DNA from: JBQLZQ01 sp052168355
GTDB taxonomy: Bacteria; Pseudomonadota; Alphaproteobacteria; DSM-16000; Inquilinaceae
DNA length: 64,000 nucleotides
NCBI GenBank assembly: GCA_052168355.1
Contig: JBQLZQ010000054.1
Coordinates: 1 to 64,000 of the forward strand
Reading direction: 5' to 3'
Each line of letters begins with the position of its first letter. The first letter of the stretch is position 1. Below, in pieces: positions 1 to 9,143 of the stretch. A model generated the notes under the pieces. The model made no database searches. It saw only the letters and a list, made by a program, of their open reading frames with translations, and had not been told where the DNA came from. Position numbers and translations under genes: made by a program.

Positions 1-155
1 CCGACCATCGGATGGGTATCCTTCGTTGCCGCGGGCCCCCCCGCCCGCCCTTTTCCTTTAGCAAGGCGGCGGCGGCATGACCAGCGGCGCGACGCCGAGA
101 AACACGCCGGAAAACAGGCTGGGAAACAAGGACGTCGCGAAGGCCCGACGCGCGG

Positions 156-184
156 TTGCCGGGGCGCGTGGGCGCTTCTATGAT
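156..184 (+). promoter_or_regulatory. Candidate sigma-70 promoter of ppiD-trpE
   Basis: TTGCCG at 156-161 and TATGAT at 179-184 are separated by exactly 17 bases, which matches housekeeping promoter geometry (4/6 and 5/6 to consensus). It lies about 95 bases upstream of the ppiD start. The remainder of 1-277 shows no gene I can support. An ATG on the - strand at 6-8 with an AAGGA about 10 bases before it could be the start of a divergent gene leaving the window, but only 8 bases of it are present. Confidence 0.5.
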
Positions 185-277
185 GCGCCCGGCTAAGGTA
201 CCCCACGCTGTCCGGACAGGTAAACGGGGTGCAGATATCTTGCGGTCCTCCCGATCTCGATCAAAAAGCGTCCCATC

Positions 278-2173
278 ATGCTTCAAGCCATCCGCGGCAA
301 AGTCGGTTCCTGGATCGTCAAGATCCTGTTTGCGGTTCTTATTCTCAGCTTCGCGGTCTGGGGCATCGGCGATCTGTTTCGCGACCGCGGCCCGGACCAG
401 ACGGTGGCCGAGGTGGCCGGCAACCCGGTCTCGGCCCAGGAACTGGACGTCGCCTTTCAGGATCAGGTCAATCTGATGCGCCGCCAGCTTGGGGCCGACT
501 TCACGACCGAGATGGCGTTGCGCTTCGGCCTTCTGGAGCAGGCCCTTCAGGGGCTGGTCACCAACCGCCTGCTCGACGCCGCGGCGACGGATATCGGCCT
601 TGCGGTACCGGACGATCTGGTGGCCTTGCGCATCCGTCAGCAGCCGGCCTTCCAGAATGCGCTCGGCGAGTTCGACCCGGCCCTGTTCCGGCGCACGCTG
701 GCGGTCAGCGGCCTGACCGAGCCCGGCTACGTGGCGCTCGTCCGCAGCGACGTCGTGCGGGAAATGGTCCTCGACGCGGTCGGTGCCGGTGCCGTGTCTC
801 CGGACGTCCTGGCCAAATCGCTGTACCGGCAGCGGCGCGAGCGGCGGGTGGTCGATGTCCTGGCATTCGACCGGGACTCGGTGGACGGCATCGAGGCGCC
901 GACCGAGGAAGCCCTGGTCGAATTCTACGAGTCCCGGCCCGACGCCTTCACCGCCCCCGAATACCGGGCCATGACCGTCGTCGACCTGTCGGCGGCCGAC
1001 CTGGCCGAGGAAATCGCCATCGACGAGGACACGCTGCGCCAGGAATACGAGGCGCGCCTGGACAGCCTGACCCGATCCGAACGCCGTCGATTCGACCAGG
1101 TGATCCTGGACGACGAGGATCAGGCCGCGCGCCTTGCGGCCGCCGTCGGCGAAGGCCGGGTTCTCTCCGATGCCCTGGCCGAATCCGATCTTCCCGACGC
1201 CCGGATCGTGGCGCTCGACTGGACCACCCGCGACGGCATGCTGCCGCAACTGGCCGAGGCCGCCTTTTCAGTCGACGAAGGCGGCGTCGCCGGTCCGGTC
1301 GAGTCCCCGTTCGGATGGCACGTCCTGGTGGCCACCGATATCGAGCCCGGCGGCGTGACGCCGTACGACGAGGCCAGAAGCGATATCCTGCGCGAGCTTC
1401 AGCTCGATCAGGCCTTCGATGCCGTGTTCGAGGTGGCCAACGCCCTGGAGGACGCGCGCGCGGGCGGCGCCTCGCTCGCCGAAGCGGCTCAGGCCCAAGG
1501 GCTTTCCATCACGGAAGTCCCACCCATCGCCAGCGACCTGACCCCGCGGGACGGCGCGTCCGCGCCCGCGATCGAGAGCCTGCCGGCCATTGTCGCCACC
1601 GGCTTCAGCCTGGACGAGGGAGAGGAAAGCCCACTGCAGGAAACCGCCGAAGGCGGGTTCTACGCGGTTCGTCTGGACAGCATTCTCCCTCCCGCGGTCC
1701 GTCCCCTCGCTGAGGTGCGCGACGAGGTGGAAGCCGTCTGGCTGGACGAACGACGGCAGGAACGGGTCAGAAATCTCGCCGACGAGGCAGCCGAAAGGAT
1801 CGGCGCCGGCGAGGACCCGAGCGCGGTCGCCGAGTCGCTGGGCGCCACCGTTCAGACGTCCGAGCCGCTGCTGCGCGACGGCAGCAATGCCGAGGGGCTG
1901 CCGTCATCGGTCATCGAGGCGGCGTTCGCCGCCGACCGTGGCGCCGTGTCCGTGGTCGCCGCCGCCAACGGCCTGATGGTCGTCAGGCTGAACGCGGTCG
2001 AGGCCGCCAACCCCAGCACCGAGCCGGACACTCTGGAGGCGATCCGGGCCGAAACCACCCAGGCCGTCCAAGCCGATCTGATCGATCAGTTCCTGGTAGC
2101 GCTGCAGGACCGCTACGGGGTCGAGGTCAATCGGCCGGCCGTGGATCGCATGTATGACGGGACGGGGATGTGA
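278..2173 (+). CDS. ppiD: PpiD/SurA-type periplasmic folding factor (peptidyl-prolyl isomerase family)
   Basis: Membrane-anchored periplasmic chaperone that helps outer-membrane and secreted proteins fold. The 631-residue product starts with a short basic stretch and one membrane segment at about residues 12-30, followed by the SurA-N-like region and, around 268-352, a parvulin-type domain containing the typical segment FGWHVLVATDI. The C-terminal third is a second chaperone-like half, as in the PpiD family. The parvulin domain looks degenerate, which is common for PpiD, so the foldase role is more certain than catalysis. The gene precedes trpE with a 34-base gap, and the pair is probably co-transcribed from the promoter at 156-184. 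The ATG at 278 places the membrane anchor correctly; longer alternatives in this frame are absent. Confidence 0.85.
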   Translation: MLQAIRGKVGSWIVKILFAVLILSFAVWGIGDLFRDRGPDQTVAEVAGNPVSAQELDVAFQDQVNLMRRQLGADFTTEMALRFGLLEQALQGLVTNRLLDAAATDIGLAVPDDLVALRIRQQPAFQNALGEFDPALFRRTLAVSGLTEPGYVALVRSDVVREMVLDAVGAGAVSPDVLAKSLYRQRRERRVVDVLAFDRDSVDGIEAPTEEALVEFYESRPDAFTAPEYRAMTVVDLSAADLAEEIAIDEDTLRQEYEARLDSLTRSERRRFDQVILDDEDQAARLAAAVGEGRVLSDALAESDLPDARIVALDWTTRDGMLPQLAEAAFSVDEGGVAGPVESPFGWHVLVATDIEPGGVTPYDEARSDILRELQLDQAFDAVFEVANALEDARAGGASLAEAAQAQGLSITEVPPIASDLTPRDGASAPAIESLPAIVATGFSLDEGEESPLQETAEGGFYAVRLDSILPPAVRPLAEVRDEVEAVWLDERRQERVRNLADEAAERIGAGEDPSAVAESLGATVQTSEPLLRDGSNAEGLPSSVIEAAFAADRGAVSVVAAANGLMVVRLNAVEAANPSTEPDTLEAIRAETTQAVQADLIDQFLVALQDRYGVEVNRPAVDRMYDGTGM

Positions 2174-2207
2174 CCGGCCTCACTTCCGCCCGATAGACAC
2201 CGATCCC

Positions 2208-3716
2208 ATGCCGCAGGTCCCCCCCTTCGAGGCCTTCGCCGAGACCTATCGCGCCGGCCAGCCGCAGGTCCTGTGGACCACCCTGGTGGCGGATTTGGAG
2301 ACACCGGTGTCCGCCATGCTGAAGCTGGCCGACGGCCGGCCCTACAGCCTGCTGCTGGAATCGGTGGAAGGCGGCGCGGTGCGGGGCCGCTATTCGGCCA
2401 TCGGCATGAAGCCGGACATCATCTGGCGCTGCCGCGGCGATGCGGCGGAGATCAACCGCAAGGCCCGGTTCGACCTGGAGGCCTTCGAGCCCGAAGCGGC
2501 AGAACCGCTGGACAGTTTGCGGGCGCTGCTGGCCGAAACCCGGATCGCCATGCCCGAGGGTCTGCCGCCGCTGTCGGCCGGCCTGTTCGGCTATCTCGGC
2601 TATGGCATGGTCCGGCACATGGAGGCCGTGCCCGACACCAACCCCGACCCCCTGGATCTGCCCGACAGCGTGATGATCCGGCCGACGGTGATGGCGGTGT
2701 TCGACACCATCGAGGACGTGGTCACCATCGTCACGCCGGTGTGGCCGACGTCCGGGCTGGACGCCCAGGCGGCCTATGACCGGGCCCGGGAACGGCTGGC
2801 CGACGTGGTCGCGGACTTCCAGCGCAGCCTGCCCCACAGCCGGGACCGGTCGAGCCCCATGGCCGAGCTGCCGGAACCGGACTCCAACATGACGGAGGCC
2901 GACTATCACCAGGCCGTCGAGCGGGCCAAGGAGTACATCCGCGCCGGCGACATCTTCCAGGTGGTGCCGTCCCAGCGTTTTTCGGTGCCGTTCCGCCTGC
3001 CGTCCTTCAGCCTCTACCGGGCGCTGCGCCGGCTCAACCCCTCGCCCTTCCTGTTCCATCTGGATTTCGGCACCTTCAGCATCGTCGGATCCAGCCCGGA
3101 GATCCTGGTCCGCCTGCGCGGCGACGAGGTGACGGTACGGCCGGTGGCCGGCACGCGGCCGCGCGGCGCGACGCCGGAGGAAGACAGGGCGCTGGCCGCG
3201 GACCTGCTGGCCGATCCCAAGGAACGGGCGGAGCATCTGATGCTGTTGGATCTGGGCCGCAACGATGTCGGCCGAGTGGCCGAAATCGGGTCGGTGCGGG
3301 TCACCGACCAATATAATGTCGAGTACTACTCCCACGTCATGCACATCACCTCCAACGTCGTCGGCCGCATCGCCTCGGACAAGGACGCGCTGGACGCGCT
3401 GATCGCGGGATTTCCGGCCGGCACCGTCTCGGGCGCGCCCAAGGTGCGGGCGATGGAGATCATCGACGAGCTGGAGAACGTGCGCCGGGGCCTTTACGCG
3501 GGGGCCATCGGCTATTTCGGCGCCAACGGCGACATGGACACCTGCATCGCGCTGCGCACCGCCGTGCTCAAGGACGAGCGGCTGCACATCCAGGCGGGCG
3601 GCGGCGTGGTCGCCGACAGCGACCCGGCGGCCGAATACCAGGAAAGCCGCAACAAGGCCCGGGCCATGATCCGCGCCGCGCAGGAAGCCGTGCGCTTCGC
3701 CGCCGTCACTCCGTGA
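2208..3716 (+). CDS. trpE: Anthranilate synthase component I
   Basis: Chorismate-using subunit of anthranilate synthase, the first step of tryptophan synthesis; it works with TrpG (4948-5532), which supplies ammonia. The 502-residue product shows the N-terminal feedback-site region (LLESVEGG, RGRYSAIG) and the chorismate-binding domain with PVAGTRPRG, the LDLGRNDVGR segment and AGFPAGTVSGAPKVRAMEII. I chose ATG 2208 (MPQVPPFEAF) rather than the in-frame ATG at 2154, which lies inside the end of ppiD. No leader peptide or attenuator is visible in the 34 bases before it. The last 11 bases overlap the convergent deacetylase gene. trpE and trpG are separate genes here, not the TrpE(G) fusion of many rhizobia. 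Confidence 0.97.
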   Translation: MPQVPPFEAFAETYRAGQPQVLWTTLVADLETPVSAMLKLADGRPYSLLLESVEGGAVRGRYSAIGMKPDIIWRCRGDAAEINRKARFDLEAFEPEAAEPLDSLRALLAETRIAMPEGLPPLSAGLFGYLGYGMVRHMEAVPDTNPDPLDLPDSVMIRPTVMAVFDTIEDVVTIVTPVWPTSGLDAQAAYDRARERLADVVADFQRSLPHSRDRSSPMAELPEPDSNMTEADYHQAVERAKEYIRAGDIFQVVPSQRFSVPFRLPSFSLYRALRRLNPSPFLFHLDFGTFSIVGSSPEILVRLRGDEVTVRPVAGTRPRGATPEEDRALAADLLADPKERAEHLMLLDLGRNDVGRVAEIGSVRVTDQYNVEYYSHVMHITSNVVGRIASDKDALDALIAGFPAGTVSGAPKVRAMEIIDELENVRRGLYAGAIGYFGANGDMDTCIALRTAVLKDERLHIQAGGGVVADSDPAAEYQESRNKARAMIRAAQEAVRFAAVTP

Positions 3717-4809
3717 CCCTGGCCGCCTCCCGACCGTCCGCCTCCCAGTCATCCGGATAGGTCCGCACGACGGCGCTGATGGGCACCAGGACCAGGCCCT
3801 TGGCCTCCAGCGTCGGCAACCATCCGGCCAACACCCCGGCCGTCTCGGGATACGGATGGCCGATGCCCACCGCGGTCCCCCGCACCAGCGCCACTGCCTC
3901 CAGCGCCTCCAGGGCAGCGAGGATGGCCGCCGGCGCGGGGTCGTTGTCCAGAAAGACGTTGCGTTCGGCGAAGGGCACGCCCAGCCCCGGCGCGATGAAC
4001 GGCGCGGCCGTGGCGGCCGAGGTGCGGCTGTCGAGATAGAGCAGGCCGCGGGCCGCAAGCTCGGTCAAGACCTGCTCCATGCCCGGACCGTGGGCCGAAA
4101 AGCGGCTGCCCATATGGTTGTTGACCCCCACATAGCCGTCGAACCGGTCCAGATTCCATGTCAGCCTACGGGCGATCTCGTGCGGTGGCAGGGCGACGAA
4201 CAGGGCATTGGGGCCGGGATCGGCGTCGGCGTCCGGCTCCATCGGCAGATGCAGCATCAACTCGTGGCCCCAGGCGCGCGCCCGGCGGGTTTGATCCGGC
4301 AGATCCTCGGCATAGGCCAGAAAGGACAGGGTCAGCGGGCCCGGCAGCGAGACGATGGCGTCCGTCCGGCCGCGGTCGACGCCCAGATCGTCGATGACGA
4401 TGGCGACGCGGGGCCGCCCATCGTCCGGCATCGCCACCGCATGGCGTTGCCACGCGGGCGGTTCCGACAGGGTATCGGGTGTCGCGCGGGGGATCGGCGC
4501 GGACGGACCCGGCGAGCGTTTCGGCAAGGTCCAGCCGGCCGCCGACCCGCCCCGCGCCTCGGTCCGGTAGCCGTCGGCTCCGGCCGGGGCCGATACGGAC
4601 CCCGCCGCCGGGGTGAGGGACTCGGCCGGCGCCACCGCGACCCGATCGGACGGGGGCGGGTCGGGGGACATGAGAATAATCGCGCCCAGCGCCAGGACGC
4701 CGGCGAGCACGATAATCGCCGCGACCCGGCGGGCGCCCCGCCCGCCGCGCCATCCCGAGGGGCCGCCCCGCGCGGAACGGTGCCGGCGATGCTGTCGGTT
4801 GCGACTCAT
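3706..4809 (-). CDS. Divergent polysaccharide deacetylase family protein (YibQ-like)
   Basis: Member of the divergent polysaccharide deacetylase family (DUF610/YibQ), with a NodB-like fold and unproven substrate, presumed to act on cell-envelope glycans. The 367-residue protein has a very Arg/His-rich N-terminus, one membrane segment around residues 31-50 (AAIIVLAGVLALGAIILM), a Pro/Ala/Ser-rich linker, then the catalytic-like domain starting at PRVAIVIDDLGVD and containing LMLHLPMEPD and NNHMGSRF. This architecture indicates an inner-membrane-tethered periplasmic enzyme. In many alphaproteobacteria the family sits near ctpA; here it is alone between trpE and trpG on the opposite strand, tail-to-tail with trpE with an 11-base overlap. 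ATG 4809 is the only reasonable start. Confidence 0.88.
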   Translation of the reverse strand: MSRNRQHRRHRSARGGPSGWRGGRGARRVAAIIVLAGVLALGAIILMSPDPPPSDRVAVAPAESLTPAAGSVSAPAGADGYRTEARGGSAAGWTLPKRSPGPSAPIPRATPDTLSEPPAWQRHAVAMPDDGRPRVAIVIDDLGVDRGRTDAIVSLPGPLTLSFLAYAEDLPDQTRRARAWGHELMLHLPMEPDADADPGPNALFVALPPHEIARRLTWNLDRFDGYVGVNNHMGSRFSAHGPGMEQVLTELAARGLLYLDSRTSAATAAPFIAPGLGVPFAERNVFLDNDPAPAAILAALEALEAVALVRGTAVGIGHPYPETAGVLAGWLPTLEAKGLVLVPISAVVRTYPDDWEADGREAARVTE

Positions 4810-4947
4810 GGCGTTACCCTAGAGCGGAACGAGGAGGGAGAACAGGCTCCGGCCGCGCGCTGAACGGCGGCGGATGGTGCGCTGGAAATTCCCGGACGCG
4901 GGCTGTAGTGTGGCCGGTCCTACGAACGGCCGGTCCCCGGGGCGTCG

Positions 4948-5532
4948 ATGCTGCTTCTGATCGATAACTACGACAGCTTTACCTACAATCTGGTCCACTT
5001 CCTGGGCGATCTGGGGGCCAGCACCCGTGTCGTGCGCAACGACCGGATGACGGTGGACGAAGCGCTGGCCACCGGCGCCGACGGCATCGTGCTGTCGCCG
5101 GGGCCGTGCGACCCGGACAAGGCCGGGATCTGTCTGGATCTGGTGCGGGCCGCGGCCGGCCGGGTGCCGATCCTGGGGGTGTGCCTGGGCCATCAGACGA
5201 TCGGTCAGGCGTTCGGCGGCCGGGTGGTGCGCGCGCCGGTGCTGATGCACGGCAAGATCAGCCAGATCGAGCATACCGGCACCGGCCTGTTCGACGGCAT
5301 CCCCTCGCCCTTCTCGGCGACCCGCTATCACTCGCTGACGGTGGCGCCCGACAGCGTGCCGGATTGCCTGGAGGTCACGGCGCGGACATCTGACGGGGTG
5401 ATCATGGGCCTCAGCCACAGGACGCTGCCGGTCCACGGCGTCCAGTTCCATCCCGAAAGCATCGCCTCCGAACACGGACATAAGCTGCTGGACAATTTCC
5501 TGTCCATGGCCACCCGCCGGAACGCCGCATGA
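4948..5532 (+). CDS. trpG: Anthranilate synthase component II (glutamine amidotransferase)
   Basis: Class I glutamine amidotransferase that feeds ammonia to TrpE. The 194-residue protein begins MLLLIDNYDSFTYN, typical of TrpG/PabA, and shows the catalytic triad: Cys79 in GVCLGHQ, and His168 and Glu170 in GVQFHPES. It may also serve as PabA, since no separate pabA is visible here. It heads a tight operon: its stop overlaps the trpD start (ATGA). The 138 bases upstream (4810-4947) must hold the operon promoter; I see no convincing -35/-10 pair and no leader peptide there. A GGGG stretch 5-6 bases before the ATG is the only ribosome-binding candidate. Confidence 0.97.
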   Translation: MLLLIDNYDSFTYNLVHFLGDLGASTRVVRNDRMTVDEALATGADGIVLSPGPCDPDKAGICLDLVRAAAGRVPILGVCLGHQTIGQAFGGRVVRAPVLMHGKISQIEHTGTGLFDGIPSPFSATRYHSLTVAPDSVPDCLEVTARTSDGVIMGLSHRTLPVHGVQFHPESIASEHGHKLLDNFLSMATRRNAA

Positions 5533-6575
5533 TCGCCGCCGACGGGCGCCTGAGGCCCTTTATCGCCGCGGTCGCCTCGGGCGAAACCCTGAGCGAGCAG
5601 GATGCCGCGGCGGCCTTCGACGTCATCATGTCGGGCGAGGCGACGCCCTCTCAGATCGGCGGCTTGCTGCTGGCCATGCGGGTGCGCGGCGAAACGGTGG
5701 CGGAAATCGCCGGCGCGGCCACCGTCATGCGGGCCAAGGCCGTGACCATGGACGCCCCGCCCGACGCCATGGACTGCTGCGGCACGGGCGGCGACGCCTC
5801 GGGCACCTACAATGTGTCCACGGCGGTGTCCTTCATCCTGGCGGGGGCCGGGGTGCCGGTGGCCAAGCATGGCAACCGGGCCCAGTCCAGCCGCACCGGC
5901 GGCGCCGATGTGCTGTCGGCCCTGGGGGTCAATCTGGACGCCGATCTGCGCCTGGTGCGCCAGGCCCTGTGGGAGGCCAATGTCTGTTTCCTGTTCGCCC
6001 AGCGTCACCATGGCGCGATGCGCCATGTCGGCCCGACGCGGGTCGAGCTGGGCACAAGGACCCTGTTCAACCTGCTTGGGCCACTGTGCAACCCGGCCGG
6101 GGTCAAGCGCCAGCTGTTGGGGGTGTTTTCCGCCGACTGGATCGAACCGCTGGCCCAGGTTCTGGGCCGGCTGGGGGCCTCCCATGCCTGGGTGGTGCAC
6201 GGGTCCGACGGTCTCGACGAAATCACCACCACCGGCCCGACCAAGGTCGCCGAATGGCGCGACGGCCATGTGCGGACCTTCGACATCTCCCCGGCCGAAA
6301 TCGGCCTGCCGACGGCCCGGCCCGAGGATCTGAAGGGCGGCGATGCCGAAACCAACGCCGCGGCCATCGTCGCCCTGCTGGGCGGAGAGAAAGGCCCCTA
6401 CCGCGACATCGTGCTGTTCAACGCGGCGGCCGCCCTGATCGTCGCCGGCAAGGTGGACACGTTGAGCGACGGCGCCGCCCTGGCCACCGAAACGCTGGAC
6501 AGCGGTCGCGCCCGCGCGGCCTTGGCGCACCTTGTCGACATCACCAACCGGACGATCCGGGAAGAAACGCCATGA
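5529..6575 (+). CDS. trpD: Anthranilate phosphoribosyltransferase
   Basis: Transfers phosphoribose from PRPP to anthranilate, the second step of the tryptophan branch, in the cytoplasm. The 348-residue protein has the usual length and the family motifs: the PRPP-binding CGTGGD, KHGNRAQSSRTGGADVL, and the anthranilate-site segment following it (RHHGAMRHVGPTR). The start ATG overlaps the trpG stop by 4 bases and its own stop overlaps the trpC start by 4 bases, so translation of trpG-trpD-trpC is probably coupled. Nothing unusual is seen. Confidence 0.97.
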   Translation: MIAADGRLRPFIAAVASGETLSEQDAAAAFDVIMSGEATPSQIGGLLLAMRVRGETVAEIAGAATVMRAKAVTMDAPPDAMDCCGTGGDASGTYNVSTAVSFILAGAGVPVAKHGNRAQSSRTGGADVLSALGVNLDADLRLVRQALWEANVCFLFAQRHHGAMRHVGPTRVELGTRTLFNLLGPLCNPAGVKRQLLGVFSADWIEPLAQVLGRLGASHAWVVHGSDGLDEITTTGPTKVAEWRDGHVRTFDISPAEIGLPTARPEDLKGGDAETNAAAIVALLGGEKGPYRDIVLFNAAAALIVAGKVDTLSDGAALATETLDSGRARAALAHLVDITNRTIREETP

Positions 6576-7396
6576 CCGATGTGCTGGCCCGGATCTGCGC
6601 CGACAAGCGCGACCATATCGCCGAACGCCGCCGGGCGACGCCGCTGGCCGCCATCGAGGCGGAGGCGGCCTCGGCCGAGCCGCCGCGCGGCTTTGCCGCC
6701 GCCCTGGGCGCGGCGCGCGCCGCCGGCCGGCCGGCGCTGATCGCCGAAATCAAGAAGGCGTCGCCGTCCAAGGGGCTGATCCGCGCGGACTTCGACCCGG
6801 CAAGCCTGGCCCGCGCCTACCGCGACGGCGGCGCGGCGTGCCTGTCGGTGCTGACCGACATGCCCTATTTCCAGGGGCGCGACGAGGACCTCCGCGAGGC
6901 CCGGCGGGCCGTCGACCTGCCGGCGCTGCGCAAGGATTTCATGCTCGACCCCTATCAGATCGTCGAGGCGCGGGCGCTGGGCGCCGATTGCGTGCTGCTG
7001 ATCCTGGCCGCCCTGTCCGACGGTCAGGCGGCGGAGCTTCTGGCCGTTTCCGCCGATCTGGGCATGGACGCGCTGATCGAGGTGCACGACGCGGCCGAAC
7101 TGGACCGGGCGCTGGCCCTGCCGACCGGCATGATCGGTGTCAACAACCGCGACCTCAAGACCCTGGAGGTCGATCTGGCGACCGGCGAGGCGCTGCTGGC
7201 GCGGATCCCCCGCGGCCGGGTGGCGGTGGCGGAAAGCGGGCTGCACGGCCCGGCCGATCTGGCCCGGATGGCGGCCGCCGGCGCCGGCGCCTTTCTGGTC
7301 GGCGAAAGCCTGATGCGCCAGGACGACGTGACCGCCGCGACCCGGGCGCTGCTGACCCCGGTCGCCGCCGGCGCTCCCGCCGAGACCTCGGCATGA
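6572..7396 (+). CDS. trpC: Indole-3-glycerol-phosphate synthase
   Basis: Closes the indole ring from CdRP in tryptophan synthesis. The 274-residue TIM-barrel protein carries the family signatures in order: EIKKASPSKGLIR, LRKDFMLDPYQI, GVNNRDLKTLEVD and VAESGL. There is no fused TrpF domain, so phosphoribosylanthranilate isomerase must be encoded elsewhere. I place the start at the ATG overlapping the trpD stop (ATGA); the open frame extends further upstream only because of GC-rich coding bias. The stop in turn overlaps the moaC start by 4 bases. Confidence 0.96.
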   Translation: MTDVLARICADKRDHIAERRRATPLAAIEAEAASAEPPRGFAAALGAARAAGRPALIAEIKKASPSKGLIRADFDPASLARAYRDGGAACLSVLTDMPYFQGRDEDLREARRAVDLPALRKDFMLDPYQIVEARALGADCVLLILAALSDGQAAELLAVSADLGMDALIEVHDAAELDRALALPTGMIGVNNRDLKTLEVDLATGEALLARIPRGRVAVAESGLHGPADLARMAAAGAGAFLVGESLMRQDDVTAATRALLTPVAAGAPAETSA

Positions 7397-7869
7397 GCGG
7401 CTTCACCCATTTCGACGCCGACGGCAGGGCGCGCATGGTCGACGTGTCCGAGAAGGCGGAGACCGCGCGGGTGGCGCGGGCCGGCTGCCGGGTCACCATG
7501 CAGCCCGAGACCTTGACCATGATCCGCGACGGCACGGCGGCCAAGGGCGACGTGCTGGGTGTGGCCCGTCTGGCCGGGATCATGGCGGCCAAGAAAACCG
7601 CCGACCTCATCCCCCTGTGCCACCCGCTGCCACTGACCTCCGTGGACGTGGCCCTGACCATCGACGAGGCCGCCTCGGCCGTGGACATCGTGGCGACCGC
7701 GCAGGTCACCGGCCGCACCGGGGTGGAAATGGAGGCCTTGACAGCGGCGACGATCGCCGGCCTCACCATCTATGACATGGCCAAGGCCGTGGACCGCAGC
7801 ATGCGCATCGACCAGGTCCGGCTTCTGTATAAAAGCGGCGGCAAATCAGGTGTCTACGAGGCGCAGTGA
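7393..7869 (+). CDS. moaC: Cyclic pyranopterin monophosphate synthase
   Basis: Second enzyme of molybdenum cofactor synthesis, converting the MoaA product to cyclic pyranopterin monophosphate. The 158-residue protein has the normal length and the conserved motifs: FTHFDADGRARMVDVS at the N-terminus, LIPLCHPLPL and TGRTGVEMEALTA around the active site, and the basic AVDRSMRIDQVRLLYKSGGKSG end. It is translationally coupled to trpC (ATGA overlap) and to moeA (TGATG). The trpC-moaC-moeA-lexA order recurs in alphaproteobacteria; there is no obvious biochemical link between tryptophan and Moco synthesis, so this is conserved synteny rather than a pathway. Confidence 0.97.
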   Translation: MSGFTHFDADGRARMVDVSEKAETARVARAGCRVTMQPETLTMIRDGTAAKGDVLGVARLAGIMAAKKTADLIPLCHPLPLTSVDVALTIDEAASAVDIVATAQVTGRTGVEMEALTAATIAGLTIYDMAKAVDRSMRIDQVRLLYKSGGKSGVYEAQ

Positions 7870-9095
7870 TGATTTCCGTGGAGGAAGCCAGACAGCGGAT
7901 GCTGGCGGCGTTTTCGCCGCTTCCGGCGGAGACGGTGGGGATCGGCGAGGCCCTGGGCCGGGTCCTGGCCGAGGACGTGGCGGCCCGGATCGATCAGCCC
8001 TGGGCCGCGGTCTCGGCCATGGACGGCTATGCGGTGCGCGCCGCCGACGTGGCCCCGGACGCGGTTGCCCGCCGGCGGCCGGTGCTGCGCCAGGTGGCCT
8101 CGGTGGCCGCCGGCGCCGCCTTCGACGGCACGGTCGGCGACGGCGAATGCGCCCGCATCTTCACCGGCGCCCCCCTGCCCCAGGGCACCGACGCCATCGT
8201 CATCCAGGAGGACGCCGATGCCGACGGCGACCGGATCACGGTGCGCGAAGGGGTCGATCCCGGCCGCTATGTCCGGCCCGCGGGGCTCGATTTCGGGCGC
8301 GGCCAGGTGCTGCTGACCGCCGGCCGGCAGCTCACCGCCCGCGACATCGGCCTGGCCGCGGCCATGAACGTGCCCTGGCTGCGGGTCCGGCGGCGACCGC
8401 TGGTGGCCATCCTGGCGACGGGCGACGAGATCGTGATGCCCGGCGACGCGGTCGGGCCGAACCAGATCCCCAGCTCCAACGCCCTGGCCCTGGGCGCCCT
8501 GGTGACGGCCAGCGGCGGTACGCCGCGCAATCTGGGCATTGCCCGCGACAGCCGGGACTCGCTGACGGCCATGGCAAGGGGAGCGGCCGGGGCCGATCTG
8601 CTGATCACCACCGGCGGGGCGTCGGTCGGCGAGCACGATCTGATCCGGGAGGTGCTGGGCGACGCCGGGCTTGACGTCGATTTCTGGACCATCGCCATGC
8701 GTCCGGGCAAACCGCTGATGTTCGGCACCATCCGTGGAACCCCGATGCTGGGCCTGCCCGGCAATCCCGTTTCGTCGCTGGTGTGCGGCCTGATCTTCGC
8801 CCGCCCCGTCTTGCGCGCCCTGCAAGGGTTGCCGACGGAATTGGATACCGGCACCGCGACGTTGGCGACAGATCTGCCGGCCAACGACCGGCGCCAGGAC
8901 TATCTGCGCAGCGCCTTGGCGCGAACCGGGGACGGAGGTTGGGCGGCCACGCCCTTCGGCCGCCAGGACAGCTCGATGATGGCGGTCCTGGCCCGCGCCG
9001 ACTGCCTGGTCGTCCGGCCGCCGCACGCGCCGCCTGCGGGCGCCGGCGACCGGGTGGACATCGTGACGTTTCCAACCGGAACGGGAGGCGTGTGA
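7869..9095 (+). CDS. moeA: Molybdopterin molybdenumtransferase
   Basis: Inserts molybdate into adenylated molybdopterin, the last step of Moco formation. The 408-residue protein shows the MoeA layout: N-terminal SAMDGYAVRAAD, then the mog-like domain with LATGDEIVMPGD, ITTGGASVGEHDLI and the RPGKPLMFG-GLPGNPVSS loop, and a small C-terminal barrel. The ATG at 7869 overlaps the moaC stop by one base; a GTG one codon earlier is also in frame but less likely. It is the last gene of the trpG operon; lexA, 136 bases downstream, has its own promoter. Confidence 0.96.
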   Translation: MISVEEARQRMLAAFSPLPAETVGIGEALGRVLAEDVAARIDQPWAAVSAMDGYAVRAADVAPDAVARRRPVLRQVASVAAGAAFDGTVGDGECARIFTGAPLPQGTDAIVIQEDADADGDRITVREGVDPGRYVRPAGLDFGRGQVLLTAGRQLTARDIGLAAAMNVPWLRVRRRPLVAILATGDEIVMPGDAVGPNQIPSSNALALGALVTASGGTPRNLGIARDSRDSLTAMARGAAGADLLITTGGASVGEHDLIREVLGDAGLDVDFWTIAMRPGKPLMFGTIRGTPMLGLPGNPVSSLVCGLIFARPVLRALQGLPTELDTGTATLATDLPANDRRQDYLRSALARTGDGGWAATPFGRQDSSMMAVLARADCLVVRPPHAPPAGAGDRVDIVTFPTGTGGV

Positions 9096-9143
9096 GAGTT
9101 TGTCCGGACGCGATCAATAATACTAAGAGATCGCATCAAAATA

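Noticed and set aside
1..8. Divergent gene such as tpiA starting at the left edge
   Set aside because: Only eight bases are present; an ATG and a plausible ribosome-binding site are not enough to support a feature.
229..1713. 494-residue open frame overlapping ppiD in another frame
   Set aside because: Arg/Gly/Pro-rich low-complexity translation, a GC-rich shadow of ppiD.
2174..2207. Tryptophan attenuator or leader peptide before trpE
   Set aside because: Only 34 bases separate trpE from ppiD, with no Trp-rich leader and no competing hairpins; none was seen before trpG either.
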